DNA of 64,000 nucleotides from Lachnospiraceae bacterium (GTDB lineage: Bacteria; Bacillota; Clostridia; Lachnospirales; Lachnospiraceae). Within the stretch, counting starts at the first letter, position 1. Each line of letters begins with the position of its first letter. This document shows, one piece after another, positions 35,764 through 45,142 of the stretch. The DNA is taken from contig JAILRP010000074.1 of assembly GCA_024698075.1 (NCBI GenBank), forward strand, positions 1-64,000. Reading direction: 5' to 3'. The notes beneath the pieces were generated by a model. That model ran no database searches and was not told the origin of the DNA. It worked only from the letters and a program-made list of their open reading frames with translations. The translations under genes and the position numbers were made by a program.

Positions 35764-35815
35764 GAACGTTGTTCTCTCATTGCATAAGAGTACACCGTTC
35801 TCTATCCCCTGTCAA
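35764..35815 (-). promoter_or_regulatory. Promoter and paired operators of the TetR at 35124-35738
   Basis: -35 TTGACA (35810-35815), 17-nt spacer, -10 TACTCT (35787-35792). Dyads GAACAACGTTC (35764-35774) and GAACGGTGTAC (35790-35800), centred 26 bp apart, flank the start site, the second overlapping the -10. Confidence 0.7.
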
Positions 35816-35823
35816 GTTTTTTG

Positions 35824-38244
35824 TCATACACGGTAGACCGTCCCGGCCGTGCCGTCCACCATGACGGAGTCTCCGTCCTTAAGAAGTGCGGTCGCATTGC
35901 CCGTTGCGAGGACGCAGGGGATCTTATACTCTCTCGCAACTATGGCCGCATGGCTAAGCGTCCCTCCGGTATCCACGACAACCGCCGATGCCAGTGTAAA
36001 GAGCGGTGTCCACTCCGGATCGGTATAAGGACATACGAGCACTTCTCCGGGCTCAAGCCTTCCGAATTCGTCCGGCGATCTTACTATCTTTACCCTTCCT
36101 CCTGCAGATCCCGCGCTTCCTCCGACTCCCGATATTTGGTTTCCGGATGATGCAAGCGTCTTATCTATGCACCTGTTCCAGTAGGCAACGGCAAGAGGCC
36201 TTGCTTCTTTGCGGCGCCCGATCAGCCGTCCTGCATCCGCAACGCCCATTTTGCAGACATCATAAAACTCATCCGCGAACAGGTACAGAAGGCTGTCGTA
36301 GTCCTCTCCGAGCTTTTTTGCACATTCCCAAAGAAGCGTCCTGCAGTATGCAAATATGCTCTCCCAGAGATACTGGGTGGACTCACGTATATAGTGGTAA
36401 TGCCTGACCGCTATCACCTTCTTTTCAAAAGCCGGATAGTTCCTGCCAAGAGTATTCTTAATCCTCATCATCAGCTCTTCAAACATTGCCTCACCCTCTT
36501 CCTTTGTGGGGATATGAAGGCCGGGATTGCGGACAAGTGTTCTCAGCGTGGCGAGGAACCTGTCGGGATCTTCATTCCATGAGCGCGATGTAAAGCAATA
36601 GCAGTTACTGTCGGTCCTGTTCCCGTATTTTTCCAGAAAATCGGAAAAGGCTTCTGAAAGGCCGGCGTGCCTTTCAGTCAGGTCTCTGAATCCAAGCTTC
36701 ATGACATCATCAAAAAGAGTGCCGTCATTGCGTATCATTTCGGCAAGGCCGGCCATTTCCCGGTTTATGTCGGCCGTGACATAGGACAGTCCTTCCATCA
36801 GGTCAAAAGAGACAAGGTCCTTATCGATTTTTTTCAGTTTCCTGTCTATCCCGATATTCTCGATCACCTGCGGGAAGATCGCATATCTGAACCTGGCATA
36901 GGCCGTATCTCCTATAAGGTCATTCATGCGCGAAAGCGCTTCTCCGAGTTCGGCCACCGTATTATGCTCTGTCTGCATTTCAGCCTCAAGCCTTTTGGTA
37001 CATTCATCCAGACATCTGTCGGCAGCTTTTATATTAGCCTCATCATCCTTTAGGGCCATTATGTTCTTTATGATCCCGAATATATTCCGGTTAAGCCCAA
37101 AACCGCCGATGCCGAATGAGGATATGCCGTCTTTGTCGATCGGCACCATCTCCTTCATATCGATCCCGAACTGCGACAGGAGCCTCTCCTTCTGCCTTCC
37201 CACGTTGTCGCCAAAATCATGGTCGAGCGGCAGATAAGGGCGCGGCATCTTCTCCAAGTTGAACAGCACGTTCTCCCTCATCCTGCCGGACGCCGCTTTT
37301 ATCTCAGGGAGTCCTTCAAAATCCGCATCGGTAAATATCCGGCCAATGGAACCGGTGGGCGTGGTGATGCTTCTGGCCTGCAGGATATAGATCGTGTCAG
37401 CACATACCGCCCATTCGATATCCACCGGATGTTTGTAGTGGGCTTCTATCCTGAGCGCTTCCTTTATGAGCCTTGCCGCCGTCTCATCCGAAAGCACACG
37501 TTCTTTTCTCTTTTCCTCACTTACGCCGATCTTTTTCGTGCCGTTTTTGTCATAAACAATCATGACTTCCTTGGTGCCGATGACTGCACTGACCAGCCTC
37601 CCCGAACGATCAAAACGGTATTCATCGGGGCTCACTATTCCGGACACTACCGCCTCCCCGAGTCCGTAGGATGCGTTTATGACGATCTCATCCGTACCGG
37701 CGGAAGGGTCTTTGGTGAAAAGCACCCCTGCGCACTCGCTTTCGATCATCTGCTGTATGACTACAGCAAGCGCAACCTTCCGGCCCCCGTATCCGTTCTT
37801 TTCGCGGTAGCTGACCGCCCGGTCTCCCCAGAGGGAAGCATAGCATTCCTTTATCTTTTCGAGCAGCTGCTCATCCGACCTCACATTAAGGTACGTCTCC
37901 TGCTGCCCTGCAAAGCTTGCATCTTCAAGGTCTTCCGCAGTCGCGGATGAACGCACCGCCACGGGAACTCCTCCCATTGAACGGTAAAATGAAAGTATCT
38001 CTTCCTGCATGTCATCCGGGATCTCACCGTTTAATATCCTGCTTCTTATATCCGCGGCGCCTGCATGTTCCGTATCTATCGAGTTATATTCCATAAAGCG
38101 GCCGTATGCCCCGGCCGAAAGGACTGCGCCGTACGGAATGGGAACCCCTGCCGCGGTCATCTCGCCAAGGTTGGCTCCTTTGCCGCCTGCGGAAGAAATA
38201 TCATCCTTTCCTATCCTGTCAAATTCCAAAATATATTCATTCAT
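35824..38244 (-). CDS. Rifampin phosphotransferase-like / PEP-synthase-like dikinase
   Basis: 806 aa from the ATG at 38244. An N-terminal ATP-grasp domain opens DISSAGGKGANLGEMTAAG and includes VAVRSSATAEDLEDASFAGQ; a central helical domain (about 325-730) has no known motif; a C-terminal swivelling phospho-His domain carries GGTLSHAAIVAREYKIPCV. True PEP synthase has a long PEP/pyruvate barrel after the His domain, absent here, and this order (ATP, middle, His at the end) is that of rifampin phosphotransferase, which inactivates rifamycins. It overlaps the upstream MATE gene by 8 nt and shares its TetR. Confidence 0.75.
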   Translation of the reverse strand: MNEYILEFDRIGKDDISSAGGKGANLGEMTAAGVPIPYGAVLSAGAYGRFMEYNSIDTEHAGAADIRSRILNGEIPDDMQEEILSFYRSMGGVPVAVRSSATAEDLEDASFAGQQETYLNVRSDEQLLEKIKECYASLWGDRAVSYREKNGYGGRKVALAVVIQQMIESECAGVLFTKDPSAGTDEIVINASYGLGEAVVSGIVSPDEYRFDRSGRLVSAVIGTKEVMIVYDKNGTKKIGVSEEKRKERVLSDETAARLIKEALRIEAHYKHPVDIEWAVCADTIYILQARSITTPTGSIGRIFTDADFEGLPEIKAASGRMRENVLFNLEKMPRPYLPLDHDFGDNVGRQKERLLSQFGIDMKEMVPIDKDGISSFGIGGFGLNRNIFGIIKNIMALKDDEANIKAADRCLDECTKRLEAEMQTEHNTVAELGEALSRMNDLIGDTAYARFRYAIFPQVIENIGIDRKLKKIDKDLVSFDLMEGLSYVTADINREMAGLAEMIRNDGTLFDDVMKLGFRDLTERHAGLSEAFSDFLEKYGNRTDSNCYCFTSRSWNEDPDRFLATLRTLVRNPGLHIPTKEEGEAMFEELMMRIKNTLGRNYPAFEKKVIAVRHYHYIRESTQYLWESIFAYCRTLLWECAKKLGEDYDSLLYLFADEFYDVCKMGVADAGRLIGRRKEARPLAVAYWNRCIDKTLASSGNQISGVGGSAGSAGGRVKIVRSPDEFGRLEPGEVLVCPYTDPEWTPLFTLASAVVVDTGGTLSHAAIVAREYKIPCVLATGNATALLKDGDSVMVDGTAGTVYRV

Positions 38245-39610
38245 TTTCCGTCCGCCTTTTTGTAACGACACTGTTTACGATCCTGCCCCCTATGATCATT
38301 GAAAATACAAGTGCACATATGTCAGATACCGGCCTTAAGCATACAAGCCCCCTGTATCCGAAAAAATACGAGAGAAGAAGCGCCGCCGGAATCATAAATG
38401 TGCCGTTCTGTGCCACGGTAACCGCCGTTGCCGCACCGAAGCGTCCGATGTTCTGAAGCTGCATCCCTATCAGGATGTAGTAAGCCATGAAAGGAAGGCT
38501 TACCGCCTGAGAGCGGAGTATATCCGCCACGACAGCAGCCACCGCGCCCTCCGAGGAAAAAACACCTGCCAGGTCATTTGCGAAGGCAAAGATCACGGCG
38601 GATGATACGCAAAGAAATACCGTTGAAGTTACCAGGGCGTGACGGAAGGACGTCTTTATCCTGCCGTATTTTCCCGCTCCGAAGTTTATGGCGCATATCG
38701 GCTGAAAGCCCTGTCCGAAGCCTATCACGAGCGCATATCCAATTGAGATGATGCGCATTGCAACCGTCATTCCGGCGATTGTCTCCTCGCCGAATCCTCC
38801 GGCTATGTTGTTGAGAAGCACGGAAGAAATGCTGCTGATGCCCTGCCTGCAGAAATTCGGTGCGCCGCCACAAAGGATGTCTTTGATAAGATCCGGTCTC
38901 GGCCTCATAAGCGATATCACAACGGCCGTATTCCCGGCCTTTCCCATCCTGCCAAGAAGGATCGCGGCTCCGCACGTCTGCCCCACAAGACTTGCAAGTG
39001 CCGCACCTGCAACACCCATATGAAAAGCCAGTATGAACACGGGATCGAGTGCCATATTGATGAGCATTCCGGCTAAAAGCCCGGTCATGCTGTCCTTTGC
39101 CGATCCCTGGAGCCGCAGCACGTTATAGAGCACATTGGCGGCAAGCATAATCGGAACCGACAAAAGAGTGATGCGAAGGTACGCTACGGTCGCACTCATA
39201 AGGCCCTCTCCGGCTCCCGCACCCAGAAGGACGGCGAGCTGCCTTACAAAGATAAGCCCCGGTATCATCGCGGCACATCCGAAAGCAAGTGCAAGAAATA
39301 CGCCCACCGATGTCATCCTGTCGGCTTCTTCAGCGAGTCCCATTCCGATATATTTTGAAACATGGTTGCCGGTACCATAGCCGAACCAGAACCCTATGGC
39401 CTGAACAACGGAGATGAAGGCGAACACTACCCCGACCGAAGCGGTAAGGTCGGTACGGTCAAGTTTTGAGATGAAGAAGGTATCCGTCATGCTGTAGACG
39501 GAGCTTACCATCATGCCGATCATCGATGGCACCGCAAGAGACCATAGCAGCGGATAAAGGCTGTCCTCGGTTATCCTCCTGTATTTTTCCGAATTAACGT
39601 TCATTTTCAT
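38237..39610 (-). CDS. MATE-family multidrug efflux transporter
   Basis: 457 aa with about twelve transmembrane segments. MATE features: PLLWSLAVPSMIGMMVSSVY near the N-terminus, a repeated second half, and GFGQGFQPICAINFGAGKYG. Expels drugs or dyes using Na+ or H+. The ATG overlaps the TetR stop (ATGA) and the stop overlaps the dikinase start, so the three genes are translated as one unit, which supports a drug-response role. Confidence 0.88.
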   Translation of the reverse strand: MKMNVNSEKYRRITEDSLYPLLWSLAVPSMIGMMVSSVYSMTDTFFISKLDRTDLTASVGVVFAFISVVQAIGFWFGYGTGNHVSKYIGMGLAEEADRMTSVGVFLALAFGCAAMIPGLIFVRQLAVLLGAGAGEGLMSATVAYLRITLLSVPIMLAANVLYNVLRLQGSAKDSMTGLLAGMLINMALDPVFILAFHMGVAGAALASLVGQTCGAAILLGRMGKAGNTAVVISLMRPRPDLIKDILCGGAPNFCRQGISSISSVLLNNIAGGFGEETIAGMTVAMRIISIGYALVIGFGQGFQPICAINFGAGKYGRIKTSFRHALVTSTVFLCVSSAVIFAFANDLAGVFSSEGAVAAVVADILRSQAVSLPFMAYYILIGMQLQNIGRFGAATAVTVAQNGTFMIPAALLLSYFFGYRGLVCLRPVSDICALVFSMIIGGRIVNSVVTKRRTENE

Positions 39611-40209
39611 TTTACAGCGCTCACAAATGCATCAACGGTGCTCTCACAGAAAACCTTCAGTATCTGCGGCAGATACGTGCCATCAAGGCGCGACGCATTT
39701 GCGATCAGAACGCCCTCCGTCCGGACCGCGGCCAGAAGTCCTTCCGCGTCAGCTTCAACCTTGTATCCTCTCTTCCTCCACAGTTCAAACAGGTTCTGCA
39801 GATAGTCCATATAGTGTTTCCTGATGCGGTCCGCAGTTTCCGCTCTTAAGCTGAAATAAAAAGACAGGGTGCCGCTTTTCTCATCATCAAACGCGAGATT
39901 TTCGGTAAGGCGCATCCCCTCCGTGTACATCTGCTCCGCAAGATATGCCACAGGATCATCCGATGACCCTTCCGCCTCCTTGGCCATGACGGCAAGCTTC
40001 TCCCTGATCCTGAACTCGGTAATGTCAATGAGGAAATCATACTTGTTCTTATAAAACGTATAAAATCCTCCCTGTGAAATGGATGCCGCACTCGTGAGTT
40101 CCCTGATCGACACTCCCTTTATGCCTTTTTCCCTAAAAAGCCGAAGGCCGGTCCGCCTCAGCCTTTCCTGTGCCTCTTTACGTTCTTCATCGGTGAATGC
40201 CTTTCCCAT
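39607..40209 (-). CDS. TetR-family repressor of the MATE/dikinase operon
   Basis: 200 aa from the ATG at 40209, which has GGAGGGAG 3-4 nt upstream. HTH IRELTSAASISQGGFYTFYK (about 36-55) is unlike the other two TetR proteins here. The promoter has a perfect 12-bp inverted repeat right after the -10. Repression relieved by a drug or metabolite would switch on efflux and modification together. Confidence 0.9.
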   Translation of the reverse strand: MGKAFTDEERKEAQERLRRTGLRLFREKGIKGVSIRELTSAASISQGGFYTFYKNKYDFLIDITEFRIREKLAVMAKEAEGSSDDPVAYLAEQMYTEGMRLTENLAFDDEKSGTLSFYFSLRAETADRIRKHYMDYLQNLFELWRKRGYKVEADAEGLLAAVRTEGVLIANASRLDGTYLPQILKVFCESTVDAFVSAVK

Positions 40210-40256
40210 CGTCTCCCTCCGGCACGCCATGCTATAAATCCATGCAGCAGAAAATC

Positions 40257-40318
40257 ATCTATGAACATTTTACTTATATGTTCATAGATATTGTGCAGCA
40301 AAAGATCCGAAATGTCAA
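40257..40318 (-). promoter_or_regulatory. Promoter and 12-bp-arm operator of the TetR-MATE-dikinase operon
   Basis: -35 TTGACA (40313-40318), 17-nt spacer, -10 CACAAT (40290-40295). The operator arms ATCTATGAACAT (40257-40268) and ATGTTCATAGAT (40278-40289) are perfect, with a 9-nt centre, covering the transcription start. Confidence 0.85.
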
Positions 40319-40332
40319 CGGCTTTTATCCGT

Positions 40333-42012
40333 CTACCATTCGTTGACCATTTTGCCCATATTTATCAGGTGGTCTGCTATCCTTTCGGAGTTCGACGCCA
40401 GAGACATGTACTGGGAACCGACTATGGCAGTGCATATTCCCTTGTTAAGGCGTAAGATGTGATTTTCTTCCATCCTTGAGGTTATCCTGTCGATCTCATC
40501 CTCGGTCTTGTGAGCTTCCGCAAGTGCCTGCTTGTCTTTCATAGTGTAGGCCTTTATGATCTCACCGAACAGCTTTTCAATGTGCTCCCTCATATACGCG
40601 ATCTCGGAAATGGCCGATTCCGAGAATCCCTGATTTTCGGATTTCAGCGTGTCGGCATATTCCATGATGTTTTCGGCATAGTCTCCTACCCTCTCGAGGT
40701 CGCTTATCGTGTGGAAAGTGGTCGAGACATATTTATGGTCCTTCTCGCTGAGCGGAAGCTTGGACAGTTCTACGACGAATTTCACAAGTTCCCTGTTTAT
40801 GAAATCAAGCTCCTTCTCGTTTTTATCAAACTGATCCTGCTTTGAAAAATCAAGATTGCATATGGTATCAAGCGATGTGGTGTAATTGCGCATGGCGATA
40901 TCCGCCATGTTGATGATCTCTTTCTTGAGCTGCATGGCCGCGATGGGCGGCGTCTTCAGCATGTTCCTGTCGACGTAATACAGCCTTCCCTCAGGTTCCT
41001 TGGCATCATCTTCTTCCCTGTCGGGAATGAGCTTCGTTACGATGCTGACGAGCATATCGGTAAGAGGCAGCACGAGCAGTACCGTCAGGGTATTGAAAAT
41101 GGTATGGAACATGGCGAGCTGTATCTGCGGAACGCCCGGGAACAGGCGGGCGAATATTTTTCCGTAATCGATGCTCCCGCCGCTAATGAGCGACAGCAGG
41201 AATCCCATCACCATAAAGACGGCCACGCCGCCCACGTTAAAGAGCAGATGGATGAGCGCGGTCCTTTTGGCATTCTTGCTTCCCCCGAGTCCGGCGATCA
41301 ATGCCACTACGCACGAGCCTATGTTGGATCCCATGGTAAGATATATGCCCTGGTCGAGCGTGATGAGTCCGGTGACGACCATGGTGATGGCTATGGATGT
41401 CATTACCGAGGAGCTCTGGATAATGGCTGTAAAAGCGGCTCCGACGAACACGAGCAGTATCACGTTATTGATTCCCGCTAAAAATACCTTTACGGCGTCC
41501 AGCGCGGAAAATGTCTCCATGGACGAGCTCATCATGGAAAGTCCCACGAACAGCATTCCGAATCCGGAGAAGATCCCGCCCCAGCGCTTTATCTGATCCC
41601 TGTCGGAAAAGAGCGATATGAGCGCGCCCACTCCGGCAAAAGCCGAAAAGATGACGGTTGTGGATATCCTGTTGCTCCCGGTCATTCCAAGCGCTACTAT
41701 CTGGCCCGTGACCGTGGTACCGACATTGGCTCCGTATATGACCGTCGCGGCCTGCGCAAGTGACATGATCCCGGCGTTTACGAAGCCGATGATCATGACC
41801 GATGTGGCGCCCGAGCTCTGTATGGCGGCGGTCGTGACCGCACCAATCCCGACGCCTATCAGCTTTTTTCCCGACACTTTCCTGAAAAGCGCCCTCAGTT
41901 TGCTGGAGCTTACCGCCTCAAGGTTGGAGCTCATGGTAGAGCATGCCACAAGAAAAATTCCTATGCCCGCGAGCATCGATAATACCGCGGATACCACTGC
42001 TGCTGAATTCAT
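40333..42012 (-). CDS. Na+/phosphate cotransporter-like protein with PhoU-type C-terminus
   Basis: 559 aa. Two repeated membrane units carry the NptA-type substrate motifs IQSSGATSVMIIG and IIQSSSVMTSIAI; residues about 345-559 form PhoU-like helical bundles (TISDLERVGDYAENIMEY). Members move phosphate with Na+ or serve in c-di-AMP/phosphate homeostasis. GGGATAGGACA precedes the ATG. No pst or pho gene is nearby, so regulation is not visible. Lies in a unit of its own, before the TetR promoter at 40257-40318. Confidence 0.87.
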   Translation of the reverse strand: MNSAAVVSAVLSMLAGIGIFLVACSTMSSNLEAVSSSKLRALFRKVSGKKLIGVGIGAVTTAAIQSSGATSVMIIGFVNAGIMSLAQAATVIYGANVGTTVTGQIVALGMTGSNRISTTVIFSAFAGVGALISLFSDRDQIKRWGGIFSGFGMLFVGLSMMSSSMETFSALDAVKVFLAGINNVILLVFVGAAFTAIIQSSSVMTSIAITMVVTGLITLDQGIYLTMGSNIGSCVVALIAGLGGSKNAKRTALIHLLFNVGGVAVFMVMGFLLSLISGGSIDYGKIFARLFPGVPQIQLAMFHTIFNTLTVLLVLPLTDMLVSIVTKLIPDREEDDAKEPEGRLYYVDRNMLKTPPIAAMQLKKEIINMADIAMRNYTTSLDTICNLDFSKQDQFDKNEKELDFINRELVKFVVELSKLPLSEKDHKYVSTTFHTISDLERVGDYAENIMEYADTLKSENQGFSESAISEIAYMREHIEKLFGEIIKAYTMKDKQALAEAHKTEDEIDRITSRMEENHILRLNKGICTAIVGSQYMSLASNSERIADHLINMGKMVNEW

Positions 42013-42040
42013 TGTCCTATCCCTTCAGTGATCATAAATA

Positions 42041-44005
42041 TCAGAAATTCCTTCCCGATCCCGAATGTGAATGTCCGCTCGAGCTTGAATAGCTCGAGGA
42101 ATATGAAGACCTGCCCGACGACGAAGAACCCGATGAGGACGAGCTTGACTTCACTACCGGATCGTACTTCCTGCTCGTATGGCTCGTTACATATCTGTCC
42201 GGCCCCGAGATATCCATCGAATCGGCGATAAGGTACATATCCGCATCTGTTTTGATCGCGGGGGTTTCCATCTTCGATCTTGCTCCCGAGAGCGAAAAAC
42301 CTCCCGTTGTCAGTCCGCCTATAAGTCCGAGTATCGAGGCGAGCGACCAGTACCATCCCGTGCGGGGAACACGCCCCGTTTTATACATAGAGCCGAGCTG
42401 GTCTAAATAGCCGTCGAACGCCTTATAAAATTCTCCGTTGCTTCCTGCCCTGTCATTAATGTTACCTAGTATCCTCGAACGGTTGACTTCCGTCAGGTTG
42501 GAAAGTCCGCCGCCCTCACCGTAAAGGCAGGAGACCCTCGTGTTCTTCTGTCCGTCGTTAAGGATTACGAGCACCAGGCCGTCCTTTTTGTCTCCCATGC
42601 CATAACCGTTATATGTGTAATACTTTTCGGCATACTCATCCACCGTCATCCCTATGGCGGCGGCAGCGCTTGCGGTATGTATCACGACATCCGTGCCGTA
42701 ACGGTCCGAAAGCTCTTTTGCATGCTCCTCGAGCCGGGACGCTTCATCATCCTCAAGATAATGAGCCGTATCATCTATATGCCTGCCCGACATATCGCGG
42801 AATATGCCGCGTTTTCCGTCTTCGAGCCAGTCGGGGGCAAAGGGATTGCCCCGTCTGTACATATTGCTGAAGTTTTCTATCCAGTCCGCCACGCCTTCAC
42901 CGTACGTCCCGGCGGCCATATATTCATAAAGCTCGTCATCGATCGCGTTTGCAACTTCCTCTGAATAAAGGCCCATTGTCACGCTTCCCATGCAGCTGCA
43001 GTACCAGCCCCTGTCATTGGGATCCATGCATATGAACAGTACGGCACCTTCGTGTTCATCGCCTGTTCCGTAGCCGTTCATCTCGAAGTAGTCGGCGGCA
43101 TATACATTTCTTTCGAGACCGTAGGTCGAAGTGTCCGTAAATATGACTATATCCTTGTCAAGCTCATCCCTTATCTCCCACAGTCGGTCTGACATGACAT
43201 CGATCTCGGCCGGCGTGAATATCCCGGCATCATCTTTGATGCGCGGTGCGGTTTCGTCATGAAACAGTTCAAAATGTGAAAGGTCATTGACATACCATGC
43301 CGGCTTGCCGGGATCTGCGCCCGCTTCAGGCCTTTCGCCATCGGAATCCGTATCCGGCCTTTCGGCATCGGCAGACGCATCCGGCACTTTGTCATCTTCC
43401 GTTGTAATCTCCGGCTCCGCAATCACATCTTCCGGAGCAAGCTTCGAAACCTCATCTCCGGCAGTATCCTCCGCGGAAGCTTCATCCGCCTGCGGCTGCT
43501 GCCCCACCTTTCCGTCAAGGTAATTGGTCAGATACCTCTTTGAACTGTACAGAACTCCGTATACCCCGTACTCATCCATATATCCGAATATCCGGCTCTT
43601 AACGAAGTCATAATAATCCTGAGGGATCCTTCCCTCGGCTCCGCCGAAAGTCACAAACTCGGCTTTTTCGTTCTCAACATCACATATCAGTATGATGCAC
43701 GAACCGTCTTCCCCATATCCGTAGCCATTCGTTTCGTAGCAGCTCTTTGCACATTCGGCAAGAGTACTCCCTTCGTAATCAGCCTCCGTCACGGACAGGA
43801 GCGCTATATCGGTCCCGTATGTCTTCATGAATCCGATGCATTCACTGTCGAGATCATCACGTTCCGCATCGGAAAGCTCTCCGGTCTGATCATACACGCG
43901 GTAATATGCTTCGCTCCACTCTTCTTCGGCCTGAACGGTAAATGCCAAGGCAGGGGAAGCCGCAAGAGCCAGCGATATGAACAACGGAACAAACAGTTTT
44001 CTCAT
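42041..44005 (-). CDS. Exported protein with three tandem TPM domains
   Basis: 654 aa. Signal peptide (5-25), then three TPM_phosphatase-fold domains at about 35-150, 255-385 and 410-545, each with a Gly-Tyr-Gly turn (NGYGYGEDG, NGYGTGDEH, NGYGMGDKK) and an Asp-rich calcium-type loop. The first two are joined by an acidic Asp/Glu/Pro repeat linker. A transmembrane helix (about 562-585) and a Ser/Gly/His-rich tail (SSSSGRSSYSSS, HSHSGSG) close it. TPM proteins such as YgcG are membrane-tethered with unclear function. Downstream of a zinc-ribbon membrane protein with a 3-nt gap. Confidence 0.75.
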   Translation of the reverse strand: MRKLFVPLFISLALAASPALAFTVQAEEEWSEAYYRVYDQTGELSDAERDDLDSECIGFMKTYGTDIALLSVTEADYEGSTLAECAKSCYETNGYGYGEDGSCIILICDVENEKAEFVTFGGAEGRIPQDYYDFVKSRIFGYMDEYGVYGVLYSSKRYLTNYLDGKVGQQPQADEASAEDTAGDEVSKLAPEDVIAEPEITTEDDKVPDASADAERPDTDSDGERPEAGADPGKPAWYVNDLSHFELFHDETAPRIKDDAGIFTPAEIDVMSDRLWEIRDELDKDIVIFTDTSTYGLERNVYAADYFEMNGYGTGDEHEGAVLFICMDPNDRGWYCSCMGSVTMGLYSEEVANAIDDELYEYMAAGTYGEGVADWIENFSNMYRRGNPFAPDWLEDGKRGIFRDMSGRHIDDTAHYLEDDEASRLEEHAKELSDRYGTDVVIHTASAAAAIGMTVDEYAEKYYTYNGYGMGDKKDGLVLVILNDGQKNTRVSCLYGEGGGLSNLTEVNRSRILGNINDRAGSNGEFYKAFDGYLDQLGSMYKTGRVPRTGWYWSLASILGLIGGLTTGGFSLSGARSKMETPAIKTDADMYLIADSMDISGPDRYVTSHTSRKYDPVVKSSSSSSGSSSSGRSSYSSSYSSSSGHSHSGSGRNF

Positions 44006-44008
44006 ATC

Positions 44009-45118
44009 CTACCTCCCCATCAGATACCATGCCACAAAAGCTCCGACCACCGGAACAAGTGCATAGAGCGCATGAGTCACGTAATACCGTATGCAGACAT
44101 TCCTGTCGGTCGGAAGCGTTCCGACCACCTTCCCGGTCTGTCCGTTCACTGCAAATTCATATTTCTTTTTATCAAATCTGATCTTGAACCGGTAAACGGG
44201 AAACAGCAGATACCGTGCTTTTATATCAGCCGTCAGATGTCCGCCCTGCTTCCTTACGCTTGTATATCCGCTTATCCTCGACTGCACGGCAGATTCAGCC
44301 GTTTGGAACATTCTTTTCTTTGCCCGGTCCGCAATGGAATCTCCCGCCTCATCAAAGCGGTCCGCGACAAACCCGGCCAGATAGCGCATATCAAAATCGA
44401 CAACAGACGACATATCAAAAGGCTCTATGGAATCCATGAGCTCATCTTTGATCTTGCCGCTCGCATCAACGGGAACGTTCTCGAAATTCATTGACACATC
44501 GCGCTCCGCATCATATTCGGAAGTCGTCGTTACGATATAATCTCCTTCACGGCTGCTCGAAACCTTTTCGCCGCGGTATGAAAGACTTCCGGAAATGTTT
44601 CCCGAGAACACCCAGAAGGGCACATAAACCCCGGTGATCTTTCCCATAGTGCTCTCGGAAAAGAACTTACGGGGAAGGAGCACCTTGTCACGGTAGTATT
44701 TCTTCATATGATCCGGAAGGCTCTTTGCGTCGATCTTAAACGGTATAAGCCCGTCGGGACGGAGTTTTCCCGATACCTTCTGGGTCAGCACGACATTGCT
44801 GCCGCAGTACGGGCAGCTCATCGACATCTGTTCGGGCGGCGCGATAAGCTCGGCGCCGCATGATTTGCAGTGATAGATCGGAACATCCTCGGCATCGGGA
44901 TCTTGAGCCTGATCGCCGAGGCTTGCAAAATCAAAGCCCTCGAGAACTTCCTTTTCCGAGTCCGATGTTTTGGGGGCATCGGAAGTTTCTTCGGACTTTG
45001 GTTCTATGTCCATAGTGGTTCCGCACCATTCACAGAGCATTTTGCCGCTCGCGGCATCGAACTTCATCGGTGCACCGCAGGCAGGACAGCTTATCTCGTT
45101 TACGTTGTTCTTAGCCAT
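44009..45118 (-). CDS. Zinc-ribbon membrane protein of unknown function
   Basis: 369 aa. Two Cys4 zinc ribbons at the N-terminus: CPACGAPM with CEWCG (about 11-33) and CKSCGAEL with CPYCGSNV (about 82-103), then a soluble region with a TPxxx-like FKIDAKSLPDHMKKYY and a single C-terminal transmembrane helix. This is the layout of uncharacterised zinc-ribbon proteins that neighbour TPM or flotillin genes in Firmicutes. It precedes the TPM gene closely, so the two likely work together at the envelope. Confidence 0.7.
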   Translation of the reverse strand: MAKNNVNEISCPACGAPMKFDAASGKMLCEWCGTTMDIEPKSEETSDAPKTSDSEKEVLEGFDFASLGDQAQDPDAEDVPIYHCKSCGAELIAPPEQMSMSCPYCGSNVVLTQKVSGKLRPDGLIPFKIDAKSLPDHMKKYYRDKVLLPRKFFSESTMGKITGVYVPFWVFSGNISGSLSYRGEKVSSSREGDYIVTTTSEYDAERDVSMNFENVPVDASGKIKDELMDSIEPFDMSSVVDFDMRYLAGFVADRFDEAGDSIADRAKKRMFQTAESAVQSRISGYTSVRKQGGHLTADIKARYLLFPVYRFKIRFDKKKYEFAVNGQTGKVVGTLPTDRNVCIRYYVTHALYALVPVVGAFVAWYLMGR

Positions 45119-45142
45119 AGTTTCCGTTTTCCGATACTATTC

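Noticed and set aside
35824..38244. Phosphoenolpyruvate synthase (PpsA)
   Set aside because: The C-terminal PEP/pyruvate barrel is absent and the phospho-His domain is last, which fits rifampin phosphotransferase-type enzymes.
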